A stretch of 64,000 bases of DNA from Gimesia chilikensis (lineage in GTDB: Bacteria > Planctomycetota > Planctomycetia > Planctomycetales > Planctomycetaceae): positions 2,182,501 to 2,246,500 of the forward strand of contig NZ_CP036266.1 of assembly GCF_007744075.1 (NCBI RefSeq), given 5' to 3'. The notes under the pieces were generated by a model. The model did no database searches and was not told the DNA's origin. It was given only the letters and a program-made list of their open reading frames with translations. Position numbers and translations under genes: made by a program. This document shows positions 17,753 to 26,931 of the stretch, piece by piece. Numbering within the stretch: the stretch's first letter is position 1; each line of letters starts with the position of its first letter.

Positions 17753-18909
17753 GTAACCGTGTCTGTGTTGTCACCGGATCACGGGCCGAATACGGTCTGC
17801 TAAGCCCTCTGCTGGAAGCGCTGCGCGCCGAGGAGAGTTTCGAGTTGCAACTGCTGGTGACCGGATCGCATCTGTCACCCGAATTTGGACTGACCTATCG
17901 CGAGATCGAAGCAGACGGATATACGATCGACGAAAAAGTCGAAGTCGTGCTCAGTTCCGATACCCCGGTCGGTATCTGTAAATCGATGGGCCTGGGACTG
18001 ATCAGTTTTGCCGAAGCGTATGCCCGCCTGACCCCCGATCTGATTCTGGTGCTCGGCGATCGTTATGAAATATTCAGCGCCGTCTCCGCTGCACACATCA
18101 GTCGTATTCCCGTCGCTCATCTGCACGGAGGGGAAGTGACCGAAGGAGCATTCGACGATGCGCTGCGGCATTCGATCACCAAGATGAGCCACCTGCATTT
18201 CACCTCCACGGACGCCTATCGTCAGCGGGTGATTCAACTGGGAGAAGCCCCCGAGCGGGTTTTCAATGTAGGGGCGATCGGGTTAGATAATCTGCGTCGA
18301 CTTCCTTTGCTCTCACGCGAAGATCTGGAACAGCAGCTGGGGTTTAAGTTTAATAATCACAATCTGTTATGCACATTTCACCCTGTGACGCTGGAGCACA
18401 ATTCGTCTGAGCAGCAGATCCAGAGTCTGTTAAACGTGCTGGAGCAACAGGTGGATACGAGTGTCATTTTCACAAAGACAAATGCAGACACCGACGGGCG
18501 GATCATCAATCAGATGATCGATGATTTTGCCGCGAAAAACCCGGATCGATTCCATTCGCATGTTAGTCTGGGGCGATTGCGTTATTTGTCGATGATGCAG
18601 TTTGTGGATGCGGTCGTGGGGAATTCGTCGAGTGGCATCATCGAGGCACCTGGATTTCGAATCGGTACGATTAACATTGGCAACCGTCAGACAGGGCGGA
18701 TCAAATCGGAACTGGTCATCGATTGTGAGCCCACGGAAACAGGTATAGCGTCGGCTTTTAAAACATTGTATTCTTCCGACTTCCAGAAGCGGCGTTCGCA
18801 GGCAAAGAACCCTTATGGAGCAGGGCAGACGACGTCGCAAATTATCAGTATTCTCAAGGAGCAATTTCCCCGTCGGACGACTCAGAAATCCTTTTATGAT
18901 CTGGATTAA
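17749..18909 (+). CDS. legG: Hydrolysing UDP/GDP-sugar 2-epimerase (LegG/NeuC family)
   Basis: A 386-residue GT-B fold enzyme. It starts CVVTGSRAEYGLLSPLL, has LVLGDRYEIFSA, HLHGGEVTEGAFDD and VGNSSSGIIEAP, all diagnostic of hydrolysing 2-epimerases. It releases the nucleotide and inverts C2, giving the free 2,4-diamino-6-deoxy-mannose derivative used by LegI. NeuC does the same with UDP-GlcNAc. Start ATGA overlaps the legI stop by 4 bases. After it comes a 67-base gap with a short CAGGGA/TCCCTG stem-loop and no T run. Confidence 0.9.
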   Translation: MSNRVCVVTGSRAEYGLLSPLLEALRAEESFELQLLVTGSHLSPEFGLTYREIEADGYTIDEKVEVVLSSDTPVGICKSMGLGLISFAEAYARLTPDLILVLGDRYEIFSAVSAAHISRIPVAHLHGGEVTEGAFDDALRHSITKMSHLHFTSTDAYRQRVIQLGEAPERVFNVGAIGLDNLRRLPLLSREDLEQQLGFKFNNHNLLCTFHPVTLEHNSSEQQIQSLLNVLEQQVDTSVIFTKTNADTDGRIINQMIDDFAAKNPDRFHSHVSLGRLRYLSMMQFVDAVVGNSSSGIIEAPGFRIGTINIGNRQTGRIKSELVIDCEPTETGIASAFKTLYSSDFQKRRSQAKNPYGAGQTTSQIISILKEQFPRRTTQKSFYDLD

Positions 18910-18976
18910 GCCCGACATCGAGAAGCTGGAATCAATCAGGGAGATGGAATCCCTGTTCGGATAAAGTGGGCCAGGG

Positions 18977-20110
18977 ATGGACGTTATGAATGATTGTCTG
19001 ATCAGCGCATCTGCAGATATCAAAGAAGCAATTCGCGCCATCGAGGCTGGCAAGAAGGGGATCGCCGTGGTTGTCGATCCCGCGCAAAAGCTGCAGGGTG
19101 TCATTACCGATGGTGATGTGCGTCGCGGTTTGCTGGCTGGTCTCCGCCTGCAGGATTCGGTGACCCGGATAATGAACTGCCGGCCGACCAGAGCCGATGT
19201 GGCTATGCCTCAGTCATCACTCGTGGAACTGCTCGACTCCAGCGGCCTGGAGGCAATGCCGCTGGTCGATGCCGAGAATCGTGTCGTCAAAGTCGTGCTC
19301 TCTGCCGAGCTGACCCGTCGGACCGACACCGGGCAGGCAACGGGATACAGCTGTGCTCTCATCATGGCAGGAGGAGAAGGGCGGCGGCTGTTACCACTCA
19401 CAGAAAATCTTCCCAAGCCTCTGGTAGAAGTCGGTGGGATGCCATTAATCGAACGGCAGGTGCGTCGTCTGGCAACCGCGGGAGTGGAACGTATTTATAT
19501 CGCTGTGAATTACCTTGCCGAGATGATCGAATCGCATCTCGGGGATGGCAGCCGATTCGGGACCGAGATCGTATTTTTACGCGAGCGGGAAAAACTCGGA
19601 ACCGCGGGAGCCCTGTCTCTGATTGAAGAGACTCCCGCAGGACCTTTGCTGCTGATGAATGGCGATGTCTTTACGTCGATCAATTATCAGTCACTGCTCG
19701 ACTTCCATTTGAAACATGAGTCACTGCTCACGGTCGCTGCCATCGATTATCACGTTGAAATCCCTTATGGCGTGATTAAGACAGAAGGACCTTTCGCAGT
19801 CCGCCTGGAAGAAAAACCATCCCAACAGTTTCTGTGTAATGCGGGAATCTATGCCCTCTCCCCGGAGGCCGTCTGTCAGGTCCCGCGAAATCAGCCCTAT
19901 AACATGACCGACCTGATCGAGTCGAATCTCAACAGTCAACCGGGGGTCGCCGTGTTTCCGGTCCATGAATACTGGTCGGACATCGGAACTCATGCCGAGC
20001 TGGACAAGGCACGTACTGAACTCAAACTGGCCCGAGAAACCCTGGATGGGTCGGACCAGGATGACGAGAGTGCCGTCCATCTGCAGTTGAATCAGCGCCG
20101 GGCCGCCTGA
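18977..20110 (+). CDS. ptmE: CBS-domain nucleotidyltransferase (PtmE-like, GlcN-1-P guanylyltransferase)
   Basis: A 377-residue fusion. Residues 8-115 are a CBS pair (GVITDGDVRRGLL, AMPLVDAENRV). From about 125 comes a nucleotidyltransferase with the LIMAGGEGRRLLPLT signature and KPLVEVGG, then MNGDVF and the late EYWSDIGTHAEL block. This order matches PtmE of the Campylobacter legionaminic acid pathway, which makes GDP-glucosamine so that the route runs on GDP rather than UDP sugars. The assignment rests on domain order plus neighbours; another hexose-1-phosphate substrate is possible. The leader gggccagggATGG matches that of legF. Confidence 0.83.
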   Translation: MDVMNDCLISASADIKEAIRAIEAGKKGIAVVVDPAQKLQGVITDGDVRRGLLAGLRLQDSVTRIMNCRPTRADVAMPQSSLVELLDSSGLEAMPLVDAENRVVKVVLSAELTRRTDTGQATGYSCALIMAGGEGRRLLPLTENLPKPLVEVGGMPLIERQVRRLATAGVERIYIAVNYLAEMIESHLGDGSRFGTEIVFLREREKLGTAGALSLIEETPAGPLLLMNGDVFTSINYQSLLDFHLKHESLLTVAAIDYHVEIPYGVIKTEGPFAVRLEEKPSQQFLCNAGIYALSPEAVCQVPRNQPYNMTDLIESNLNSQPGVAVFPVHEYWSDIGTHAELDKARTELKLARETLDGSDQDDESAVHLQLNQRRAA

Positions 20111-20150
20111 TCATCACCCAATCGTTTTAAACATCAAAAGAAACAAATCA

Positions 20151-21152
20151 ATGTCAGAGTCGTTATCAGGAAAACAAACGCTGGTCACCGGCGCAGATGG
20201 CTTTATTGGAAGCCATCTGGTTGAGCAGCTCGTCCAGGCGGGAGCCCGTGTGCGTGCGCTCGTATATTACAATTCCTGGAATCAAATCGGCTGGTTGAAT
20301 GATGTCGCTCCCGAGGTCCTGAAAGATGTGGAAATCATTCAGGGCGATATTCGCGATGCAGAACGGATTCAACTGGCAGTCGCAGACTGCGAATATGTGT
20401 TTCACCTCTCGAGCCTGATTGCAATTCCTTACAGCTACGTCGCCGCGCGGTCGTATGTGGATACCAATATCACCGGTGCCTTGAATGTGCTGCAGGCCTG
20501 TCGTAATTCAGACCGGCTCACACGACTTGTGCATGTCTCGACTTCCGAGGTCTACGGGACCGCTCAGACCGTTCCCATTGATGAGCAGCATCCCCTGGTG
20601 GGACAGTCACCTTATTCCGCCAGTAAAATTGGTGCAGACAAGATGGCCGAGAGTTTTTATCTCTCCTTCGAACTGCCCGTAGTGACTGCCCGACCTTTTA
20701 ACACTTTTGGTCCCCGGCAGACCGCTCGCGCTGTGATTCCAACCATCGCCAGCCAGTTGCAGGCTGGTTGCAGTGAATTAAAACTGGGAGCCCTGACACC
20801 CACCCGTGATTTCAACTTCGCTACGGATACCGCGGCCGGCATGATCTCGCTGGCACTCTGTCCGCAGGCGGAAGGTGAGGTGGTGAATATCGGCAGTGGC
20901 GAAGAGTGGTCGATTGAAGAGACCGCGCAAATGCTGATGGAAGTCACGGGGAAAGAAGTTCCCATCATCTGTGACGAAGATCGGATTCGCCCCGAAAAAA
21001 GTGAAGTCAATCGCCTGCTGGCGGACAATTCCAAAATTCAAAAACTGACCGGCTGGCAATCGCAGGTCTCATTTAAAGACGGTCTGGCCGCGACCGCAGA
21101 ATGGATCGGACGCAACTTACAATATTTCAATGCGGAACGTTATTCCATTTAA
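20151..21152 (+). CDS. legB: NAD-dependent sugar-nucleotide 4,6-dehydratase (LegB type)
   Basis: A 333-residue extended SDR enzyme. The NAD motif is TGADGFIGSH (G14-x2-G17-x2-G20). The active site has STSEVYG and YSASK. LSSLIAIPYSY and DTNITGALNVLQ are typical of the LegB branch, as is RPFNTFGPRQTARAVIPT. It makes the 4-keto-6-deoxy sugar nucleotide that LegC aminates. It ends the nonulosonate gene run, and the flippase starts 29 bases downstream. Confidence 0.88.
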   Translation: MSESLSGKQTLVTGADGFIGSHLVEQLVQAGARVRALVYYNSWNQIGWLNDVAPEVLKDVEIIQGDIRDAERIQLAVADCEYVFHLSSLIAIPYSYVAARSYVDTNITGALNVLQACRNSDRLTRLVHVSTSEVYGTAQTVPIDEQHPLVGQSPYSASKIGADKMAESFYLSFELPVVTARPFNTFGPRQTARAVIPTIASQLQAGCSELKLGALTPTRDFNFATDTAAGMISLALCPQAEGEVVNIGSGEEWSIEETAQMLMEVTGKEVPIICDEDRIRPEKSEVNRLLADNSKIQKLTGWQSQVSFKDGLAATAEWIGRNLQYFNAERYSI

Positions 21153-21181
21153 GTAATTCACCTCTTTCAGATAAGAAGACT

Positions 21182-22696
21182 ATGTCACGTTCTGTTTCCA
21201 TCTCAGCACTGTTTGTCGCCATCGCCATGATTCTCGGGCGGTTGACCGGCCTGCTGCGCGTGCTGGGACTGGCCACGGTTCTGGGGGTTTCCTATGCCAA
21301 TGACCTGGCCGTATTGATTATTTCCGTACCAGACTTTTTGAATTCCATGCTGATTGGCGGGGCGATGGCAGCGGTTCTCGTTCCTGAAATTCATCGGCGA
21401 AATCAGGCGGACTCCGGTCAGACAGCCAGCCAGTTGATTGTACAGACGATGGTCGTTGTCGCTGCTATTTCCGGAATCCTGGCGCTGATTCTGGCAGCTC
21501 TGGCTCCCTGGTTTACCCAGGGGCTCGCATCCGGATTTTCGGTAGCGCAGATCAGTCAGGCCAGCCCACTGATTGTGGTCGTCTTGTGGGCCTTCCCGAT
21601 CTCGGCGGTTACGGCGGTTACCGGCGCCGTCCTGCAGTCTCAGCATAAACCTCTGGTACCCGCGTATGGCAATCTGTTTTTTAACCTGATCGTCATTCTG
21701 GCGATTCTATTCTGGGTCAACGCGGATCAGCTTCAGATCCTGGCCTGGGCGGTGGTGGCCGCGGCCCTGTTCCGCCTGGTGACACAAATGGTTCCCTGTC
21801 TGTTCCAGGGCACCCTGCGGGGCGGGTTACAGAATTTACTGAAATTCGAAACGCTCGACCGCCGACTACTGGTCAAATATTTTCAGGCGCTGACCGCCAT
21901 TGGTCTGGTGATCGCGTTCCCCGTCGTTTCACGCTCCTTCGCTTCTGCCTACACGGGGGGGATCAGCCTGTTCGAATATGCCCAGAAACTGGTGGAATTA
22001 CCGCGGGGACTGCTGGGAGCAATTCTGACAATGGTCATTTTCCCTCGGTTAAGCCATGCTTTTGCTGAAGGGAAGTCAGCCGACGGTTCCCGCATGATCA
22101 GCCAGGCCTCGGGTCTGATCCTGCTGATCTCAATTCCAGTGACAGTAGTGATTTACGGCTGCGCTGAACCAATGATCTCTTTTCTGTTTCAGCGTGGTCA
22201 GTTCTCCGCATATGATGTCGCACGGACAGCAGAATTATTGCAGATCGCAATTTTAGCGATGCCGGCCCTGATCATGTCTATTTTGACGATGGATGTCTTC
22301 TATGCCCGTCACGAAACCATGATTCCTTTCCGGTTCAGCCTGATTTCTCTGGTATGTCTGGTGGTATTTTCGCTGATTTTACGTACTTTTATGGGGATTT
22401 CCGGCGTCATGCTCGCGTTCGTGCTGACCAGCTGGTTTCATTTTCTGATGCTGACCGTCGGGCTGTATCTGAAAATGCGGGTTTCTGTCATTGAAGGGGT
22501 CAATTTGAAACATTGTGCCGCATTGGTTCTGCTGACATTCTCAGGAATCACCTTTTCCGCTATGATGTTAAGAGTGATTACGGAACCGGTAATGCTGGTT
22601 ATCTATTCGGGATTCGTGGGATTATTCTGCTTTGGGGCCGTGTTGGTGATCCTGAAGAATCACCTCCCGCGTTTCCACAGGAAGCTGTCTTTATAA
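21182..22696 (+). CDS. MurJ/MviN-family lipid-linked sugar flippase
   Basis: A 504-residue protein with about 14 membrane segments. MviN/MurJ features: AMILGRLTGLLRVLGLATVLG at the N-terminus, DFLNSMLIGGAMAAVLVPE, and FQRGQFSAYDVARTAELL in a later loop. The family flips lipid-linked sugars across the inner membrane; MurJ does lipid II. Inside this glycan locus it more likely serves as the Wzx for the repeat unit, but a general MurJ role is not excluded. ATG 21182 was chosen because the family N-terminus begins there. The stop TAA overlaps the next ATG by one base (TAATG at 22694-22698). Confidence 0.85.
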   Translation: MSRSVSISALFVAIAMILGRLTGLLRVLGLATVLGVSYANDLAVLIISVPDFLNSMLIGGAMAAVLVPEIHRRNQADSGQTASQLIVQTMVVVAAISGILALILAALAPWFTQGLASGFSVAQISQASPLIVVVLWAFPISAVTAVTGAVLQSQHKPLVPAYGNLFFNLIVILAILFWVNADQLQILAWAVVAAALFRLVTQMVPCLFQGTLRGGLQNLLKFETLDRRLLVKYFQALTAIGLVIAFPVVSRSFASAYTGGISLFEYAQKLVELPRGLLGAILTMVIFPRLSHAFAEGKSADGSRMISQASGLILLISIPVTVVIYGCAEPMISFLFQRGQFSAYDVARTAELLQIAILAMPALIMSILTMDVFYARHETMIPFRFSLISLVCLVVFSLILRTFMGISGVMLAFVLTSWFHFLMLTVGLYLKMRVSVIEGVNLKHCAALVLLTFSGITFSAMMLRVITEPVMLVIYSGFVGLFCFGAVLVILKNHLPRFHRKLSL

Positions 22697-23529
22697 TGAA
22701 GTATCTATATATCACCGATTGCCCTGAGATCGCAAAGTACGTAGATCAGTGCGGGGTGGATCGTATATTCATTGACCTGGAACTGCTCGGCAAGGTCGAT
22801 CGACAGGGAGACAGAGATACTGTCATTTCACATCATCGCGTGGAAAATATCTCTCGCGTAAAACAGGTGGTAAATCAGGCGGAAGTTTTGGTCCGGGTCA
22901 ATCCGTTGAATCCCAATTCTGCCGAGGAGATCGAGCAGGTCATCGAGCAGGGAGCCGATGCCCTGATGCTGCCCATGTTCCGCTCGGTAGAAGAAATCGA
23001 GTGGTTCTGTGATCGCGTCAATTCACGGGCTCAAGTTGTGCCGCTCGTGGAGACCGTTGGTGCGATGGACCAGCTCGATCAGATCGTACAATTGCCGGGG
23101 GTCTCTCAGGTACACATCGGTCTGAATGATCTGCACCTCGACCTGGAGCTCAATTTCATGTTTGAGCTGATGTCCAATGGCATGGTGGAAGAAATGGCAG
23201 CCATCTGTCGCGAGGCGAATGTCCCCTTCGGAATTGGTGGGATATCGACCATGGACACCGGCCTGGTTTCCGGCCGCCTGGTATTATCCGAACATGCCCG
23301 CCTGGGTTCAGAGTGGGTGATTCTGTCCCGTTCATTTCATCAACTGGCGCACAGCCTGCAGGAACTTCAGGAAAAGATTGACCTGCCTCTGGAGCTGGAG
23401 AAAGTGGATCAGCATTTTGCAGAGCTGCTCAAGCGGTCTGATTTTGAAATTGAACAGGATAAACAGACACTTTACCATGCGATCAATCAGGTGGCACGCG
23501 ATGAACTGTCCGAGCGAAACGCCTCCTGA
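22696..23529 (+). CDS. HpcH/HpaI aldolase / citrate lyase-family protein
   Basis: A 277-residue TIM-barrel enzyme. Conserved: FIDLELLGK with the RQ-x-DTVIS segment, VRVNPLN, PLVETVGA with the metal Glu, and HIGLNDLHLDL with the metal Asp. The superfamily cleaves or forms carbon-carbon bonds with pyruvate-like 2-keto acids. Relatives with this IDLE-x-GK-x-RQ start recur in surface-polysaccharide loci, where their substrate is not established. The start is fixed by the one-base overlap with the flippase stop. A role in making or recycling a 2-keto-3-deoxy sugar acid is plausible but inferred. Confidence 0.82.
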   Translation: MKYLYITDCPEIAKYVDQCGVDRIFIDLELLGKVDRQGDRDTVISHHRVENISRVKQVVNQAEVLVRVNPLNPNSAEEIEQVIEQGADALMLPMFRSVEEIEWFCDRVNSRAQVVPLVETVGAMDQLDQIVQLPGVSQVHIGLNDLHLDLELNFMFELMSNGMVEEMAAICREANVPFGIGGISTMDTGLVSGRLVLSEHARLGSEWVILSRSFHQLAHSLQELQEKIDLPLELEKVDQHFAELLKRSDFEIEQDKQTLYHAINQVARDELSERNAS

Positions 23530-23666
23530 GAGAGACTCACTCGCATGCTCCGCGAGTTGAAAATGTCACGTGCAGCAAAATTCGCCCCAGCCGGGGTTTC
23601 AACAAATCTGTGAACCTCCAGGTTCTCTAAGCAATTCCCATTCAAGCTGAAGGATGATAGCGACTG

Positions 23667-24611
23667 ATGAATTCCGTATTAGTAACCGGCGGTGCCGGCT
23701 TTCTGGGAAGCCACTTGTGTGACCGGCTGATCGAGATGGGGAAGAATGTTATTTGTGTGGATAATTTCTTCACGGGTAATAAACGGAACATCGCTCATCT
23801 GATCGGCCATCCCCGATTTGAAGTGATCCGCCACGATATCGTGCATCCGATCTACCTCGAAGTGAATGAGATTTACAATCTCGCCTGTCCCGCTTCTCCG
23901 GTTGCCTATCAGTATAACCCCATCAAAACGATCAAAACCTCAACCGTCGGCATGGTGAACGTGCTCGGTCTGGCGAAACGCTGCCGGGCCAAAGTCCTGC
24001 ACGCTTCCACGTCTGAAGTCTACGGTGATCCAACAGTGCATCCCCAGGTGGAAGAGTACTGGGGCAATGTGAATCCCCTCGGGCCGCGGAGCTGTTATGA
24101 CGAAGGGAAACGCATCGCGGAATCCCTGTGTGTCAACTACCATCACGCCCACAAGGTTCCGATTCGCCTCGTTCGAATTTTCAATACGTATGGACCGCGG
24201 ATGGATCCCAATGACGGTCGCGTGATCTCCAACTTCATCAACCAGGCTTTACGGGGCGAACCGATCACAATCTATGGTGACGGTCAGCAGACCCGTTCCT
24301 TCTGTTACGTCGATGACCTGATCAGCGGTTTTCTGAAGATGATGGAGCAGGAAGAGACCACCGGTCCGGTGAACCTCGGTAATCCGGTAGAGAACACAAT
24401 GCTCGAACTGGCCGAAGCGGTCCTGGAACATGTGGATTCTTCTTCCAAACTGATCCATGAACCACTGCCTCAGGATGATCCCAAGCAGCGCTGTCCTGAT
24501 ATCACAAAAGCCAAATCGTTTCTGAAATGGGAACCGCAGGTTTCTCTGAAAGAAGGCCTGGGTAAAACCGTCGAATATTATCGGCAACTGATGGATCAGG
24601 AATCAGCATGA
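23667..24611 (+). CDS. uxs: UDP-glucuronate decarboxylase (UDP-xylose synthase)
   Basis: A 314-residue SDR enzyme converting UDP-glucuronate to UDP-xylose, a glycan precursor. NAD motif GGAGFLGSH (G8-x2-G11-x2-G14). UXS-specific stretches: [44 protein letters not shown], and the YDEGKR active site. AAGGATG precedes the ATG at good distance. The stop overlaps the following epimerase start by 4 bases (24608-24611), so both act on the same UDP-glucuronate pool. Confidence 0.93.
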   Translation: MNSVLVTGGAGFLGSHLCDRLIEMGKNVICVDNFFTGNKRNIAHLIGHPRFEVIRHDIVHPIYLEVNEIYNLACPASPVAYQYNPIKTIKTSTVGMVNVLGLAKRCRAKVLHASTSEVYGDPTVHPQVEEYWGNVNPLGPRSCYDEGKRIAESLCVNYHHAHKVPIRLVRIFNTYGPRMDPNDGRVISNFINQALRGEPITIYGDGQQTRSFCYVDDLISGFLKMMEQEETTGPVNLGNPVENTMLELAEAVLEHVDSSSKLIHEPLPQDDPKQRCPDITKAKSFLKWEPQVSLKEGLGKTVEYYRQLMDQESA

Positions 24612-25633
24612 GTCAGATTCTGGTGACAGGTGCGGCTGGATTCATCGGATTCCATGTCACGTCTCAACTGCTCGCGCAGGGACATCAGGTTACGGGCATT
24701 GATAACCTCAACAGTCACTATTCAGTGCAGTTGAAGCAGGACCGTCTCCAGGTCTTACAGAAGTCCGATCAGTTCGAGTTCGCTGAAATTGACCTGGTTG
24801 ACGTTGCCGCCTTTGATCAACTGTTTGAGCAGCAGCAGTTTGATAAGGTGATTCACCTGGCGGCAGAAGTCGGGGTCCGTAATTCCCTGCTCAAACCGCT
24901 GGAGTATGTTCAGAGTAATGTAGTCGGGTTTGTGAATCTGCTCGAGCATTGTCGTAAAGGTCAGGTGCAGCACCTGGTCTATGCCTCGTCCAGCTCGGTC
25001 TATGGTGCGAATAAAAAGACGCCGTATGCCACGCACGATCCGGTTGACCATCCGGTCAGTCTGTATGCCGCTACCAAGCGGGCTGATGAACTCATCGCTC
25101 ACAGTTACAGTCATCTGTATGATCTGCCCACAACCGGCCTGCGGTTCTTCACCGTTTACGGACCCTGGGGCCGTCCCGACATGGCAGTGCACATTTTCAC
25201 GAAAGCCATTCTGGAAGGCACACCAATCAAGGTTTTCAATCACGGGAACCTGAAACGCGATTTCACCTATGTCGATGATATCGTGGCCGGTGTCCTGGGC
25301 GTACTCGAACAGATTCCTGAACGCAGCACTTTTGCAGCAGAGCCCACTCCCCGGGAACGGGACCGGCAGACCGAAGCCCCTTACCGACTGTATAACATTG
25401 GTAATCACCAGCCGGTCGACCTGTCGCGACTCATCGATGTGATTGAGCAGCGTGTAGGGAAACCGGCGATTCGTGAAAATTATCCGATGCAGCCCGGCGA
25501 TGTTCTGGAGACCTACGCTGATATTTCTGAGCTGCAGCAGGCGACGGGTTTCGCCCCTGCGACTTCCATTGAAGCAGGCATCGATCGCTTCGTGGAATGG
25601 TACCTGTCCTATTATGACACTCCACAGGGATAG
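24608..25633 (+). CDS. UDP-glucuronate 4-epimerase-like SDR protein
   Basis: A 341-residue extended SDR enzyme. NAD motif GAAGFIGFH, then [30 protein letters not shown], the YAATK active site, and [12 protein letters not shown] with [15 protein letters not shown]. These are typical of CapI/LpsL-like UDP-glucuronate 4-epimerases, which make UDP-galacturonate. It is coupled to the uxs gene and is the last gene of the plus-strand glycan arm; it meets the phosphorylase gene tail to tail. Confidence 0.87.
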   Translation: MSQILVTGAAGFIGFHVTSQLLAQGHQVTGIDNLNSHYSVQLKQDRLQVLQKSDQFEFAEIDLVDVAAFDQLFEQQQFDKVIHLAAEVGVRNSLLKPLEYVQSNVVGFVNLLEHCRKGQVQHLVYASSSSVYGANKKTPYATHDPVDHPVSLYAATKRADELIAHSYSHLYDLPTTGLRFFTVYGPWGRPDMAVHIFTKAILEGTPIKVFNHGNLKRDFTYVDDIVAGVLGVLEQIPERSTFAAEPTPRERDRQTEAPYRLYNIGNHQPVDLSRLIDVIEQRVGKPAIRENYPMQPGDVLETYADISELQQATGFAPATSIEAGIDRFVEWYLSYYDTPQG

Positions 25634-25678
25634 CAGTTTACCGGGCGATCAGATGCAGGTCAGACGCTTCGCGTCAGT

Positions 25679-26500
25679 CTAGATCTGTTCGATAATCCGT
25701 GGAATCAATCGGGCGAGTTTTGCGCCACCCTCGGCAGCCACAGACAGAATCTTGCTGATGTCGACCGGCTCCAGGGCATCGGGCAGACACAGGTCCGTCA
25801 CAACAGACAATCCCAGCACCCGCATCGATGCATGATTGGCCACGATGCATTCCGGCACAGTTGACATGCCGACACAGTCCGCTCCCATCAACCGCAGCAT
25901 CCGGTATTCAGCCCGCGTTTCCAGGTTCGGCCCTGCGACCGCCACAAAGACACCGGTCTGCGTACGGATCTGCAGTTCCAGCGCTGTCTGCTCGGCGACC
26001 TTGATCAGTTCCTGATCGTAGGGAGCAGACATGTCCGGAAAGCGAATGCCCAGCCGGTCGTCGTTCACGCCTCTTAGAGGATTGTCACCCATCAGGTTGA
26101 TCTGATCTTCGATGATCATGATGTCAGCCAGCCGGTACTGAGGATTCATTCCGCCGGATGCGTTGGTCACGATCAGTGTGTCCACTCCCAGAGCCTGCAT
26201 CACGCGGACCGGGAAGGTGACTTCCTTCATCGAGTAGCCTTCATAGAAATGAAAGCGGCCTTCCATCGCCACCAGCGGTTTTCCATCCAGGCTTCCAAAC
26301 ACCAGCTGCCCGGCATGCGATTCAACTGTCGAACGCGGGAAGTGTGGGATTTCTTCGTAAGGAATGGTGACGTCCTGTTCGATCTGTTTGGTGAAGTCGC
26401 CCAGGCCGGTACCCAGAATCAGACCGATGCGTGGTTTTTGACTGATCCGGGTATTAAGAAAATCGATGGCATCGTTGACTTGTTCAACCAATCCCTGCAT
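25679..26500 (-). CDS. Purine-nucleoside phosphorylase
   Basis: A 273-residue trimeric-type (PNP/MTAP family) phosphorylase. It cleaves purine nucleosides with phosphate to base and ribose-1-phosphate for salvage. The motifs are ILGTGLGDF (phosphate loop), [29 protein letters not shown], and [29 protein letters not shown]. The last block (Glu-Thr and Met-Ser) lines the base and sugar site. It lies downstream of the acidic protein gene on the same strand with a 152-base gap containing an AGGCTCG/CGAGCCT stem. Confidence 0.92.
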   Translation of the reverse strand: MQGLVEQVNDAIDFLNTRISQKPRIGLILGTGLGDFTKQIEQDVTIPYEEIPHFPRSTVESHAGQLVFGSLDGKPLVAMEGRFHFYEGYSMKEVTFPVRVMQALGVDTLIVTNASGGMNPQYRLADIMIIEDQINLMGDNPLRGVNDDRLGIRFPDMSAPYDQELIKVAEQTALELQIRTQTGVFVAVAGPNLETRAEYRMLRLMGADCVGMSTVPECIVANHASMRVLGLSVVTDLCLPDALEPVDISKILSVAAEGGAKLARLIPRIIEQI

Positions 26501-26652
26501 GTCATGTTCTTTCGGTGAAGGTCTTGAGGAGGCCGATTGAAGCGACGAAACTCGCAGGCTGATAGAAGAGTCAAATGCGTGCCGCTCTCTGGAAGGTAGC
26601 AGAGCCAGGCTCGCGGATCAACCACGAGCCTCCCAGCTGATTCAGAAACGAC

Positions 26653-26931
26653 TTAGAACATATCGTCGTCATCATCGAAATCATCGTCTTCGAAGTCGTC
26701 GTCTTCGAAATCATCGTCTTCTTCATCATCGAAGTCGTCGTCTTCCTCTTCTTCATCGTCGTCGTCGAATTCATCATCGTCATCGAATTCATCGTCGTCG
26801 ATATCTTCGAGGTCATCAAAGCCAATGTTTTCTTCATCATCGTCTAGCGAAAAGAAAACGAAGGGGAGCTTATCCGAGAACGTTTCAAGCTCTTCAGGGG
26901 ATTCGGTATGAAGGGAATCAGCTAATAACAC
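26653..26931 (-). CDS. Hypothetical low-complexity acidic (Asp/Glu) protein
   Basis: A 92-residue protein. Residues 1-30 look ordinary (LLADSLHTESPEELETFSDKLPF...), while 39-90 are almost only Asp and Glu punctuated by Phe (F49, F55, F67, F75, F80, F85), ending DMF. The net charge is extremely negative. It starts at GTG 26931 with GAGG eight bases before. No domain is recognised. Possible roles are a cation-binding or nucleic-acid-mimic tail; none is shown. Its frame survives the whole repeat and has a plausible non-repetitive N-terminus and ribosome site, which argues that it is translated. Confidence 0.65.
   Translation of the reverse strand: MLLADSLHTESPEELETFSDKLPFVFFSLDDDEENIGFDDLEDIDDDEFDDDDEFDDDDEEEEDDDFDDEEDDDFEDDDFEDDDFDDDDDMF
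26662..26817 (-). repeat. Imperfect GAT/GAA-type tandem repeat coding for Asp/Glu-Phe units
   Basis: About 156 bases of imperfect short repeats (on the plus strand tcgtcgtcttcgaa and tcatcgtcttc variants). They encode FEDDD, FDDDD and related units in the acidic protein. All insertions and deletions keep the reading frame. Such tracts can change length by slippage, so the number of units may vary between strains. Confidence 0.85.

Noticed and set aside
14189..18909. Ordinary sialic acid (Neu5Ac) operon neuA-neuD-neuB-neuC
   Set aside because: The set also contains a LegC aminotransferase, a LegB dehydratase and a PtmE-like enzyme, which Neu5Ac synthesis does not use; the legionaminate route fits better.
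23539..23557. ACTCGC/GCGAGT stem after the aldolase gene as a terminator
   Set aside because: The stem is only 6 bp and is followed by TGAAAATG rather than a T run; the next glycan gene continues on the same strand.
26662..26817. Short direct repeats as a possible CRISPR array
   Set aside because: The repeats are imperfect trinucleotide-type units with no spacers and are translated in frame as Asp/Glu codons.
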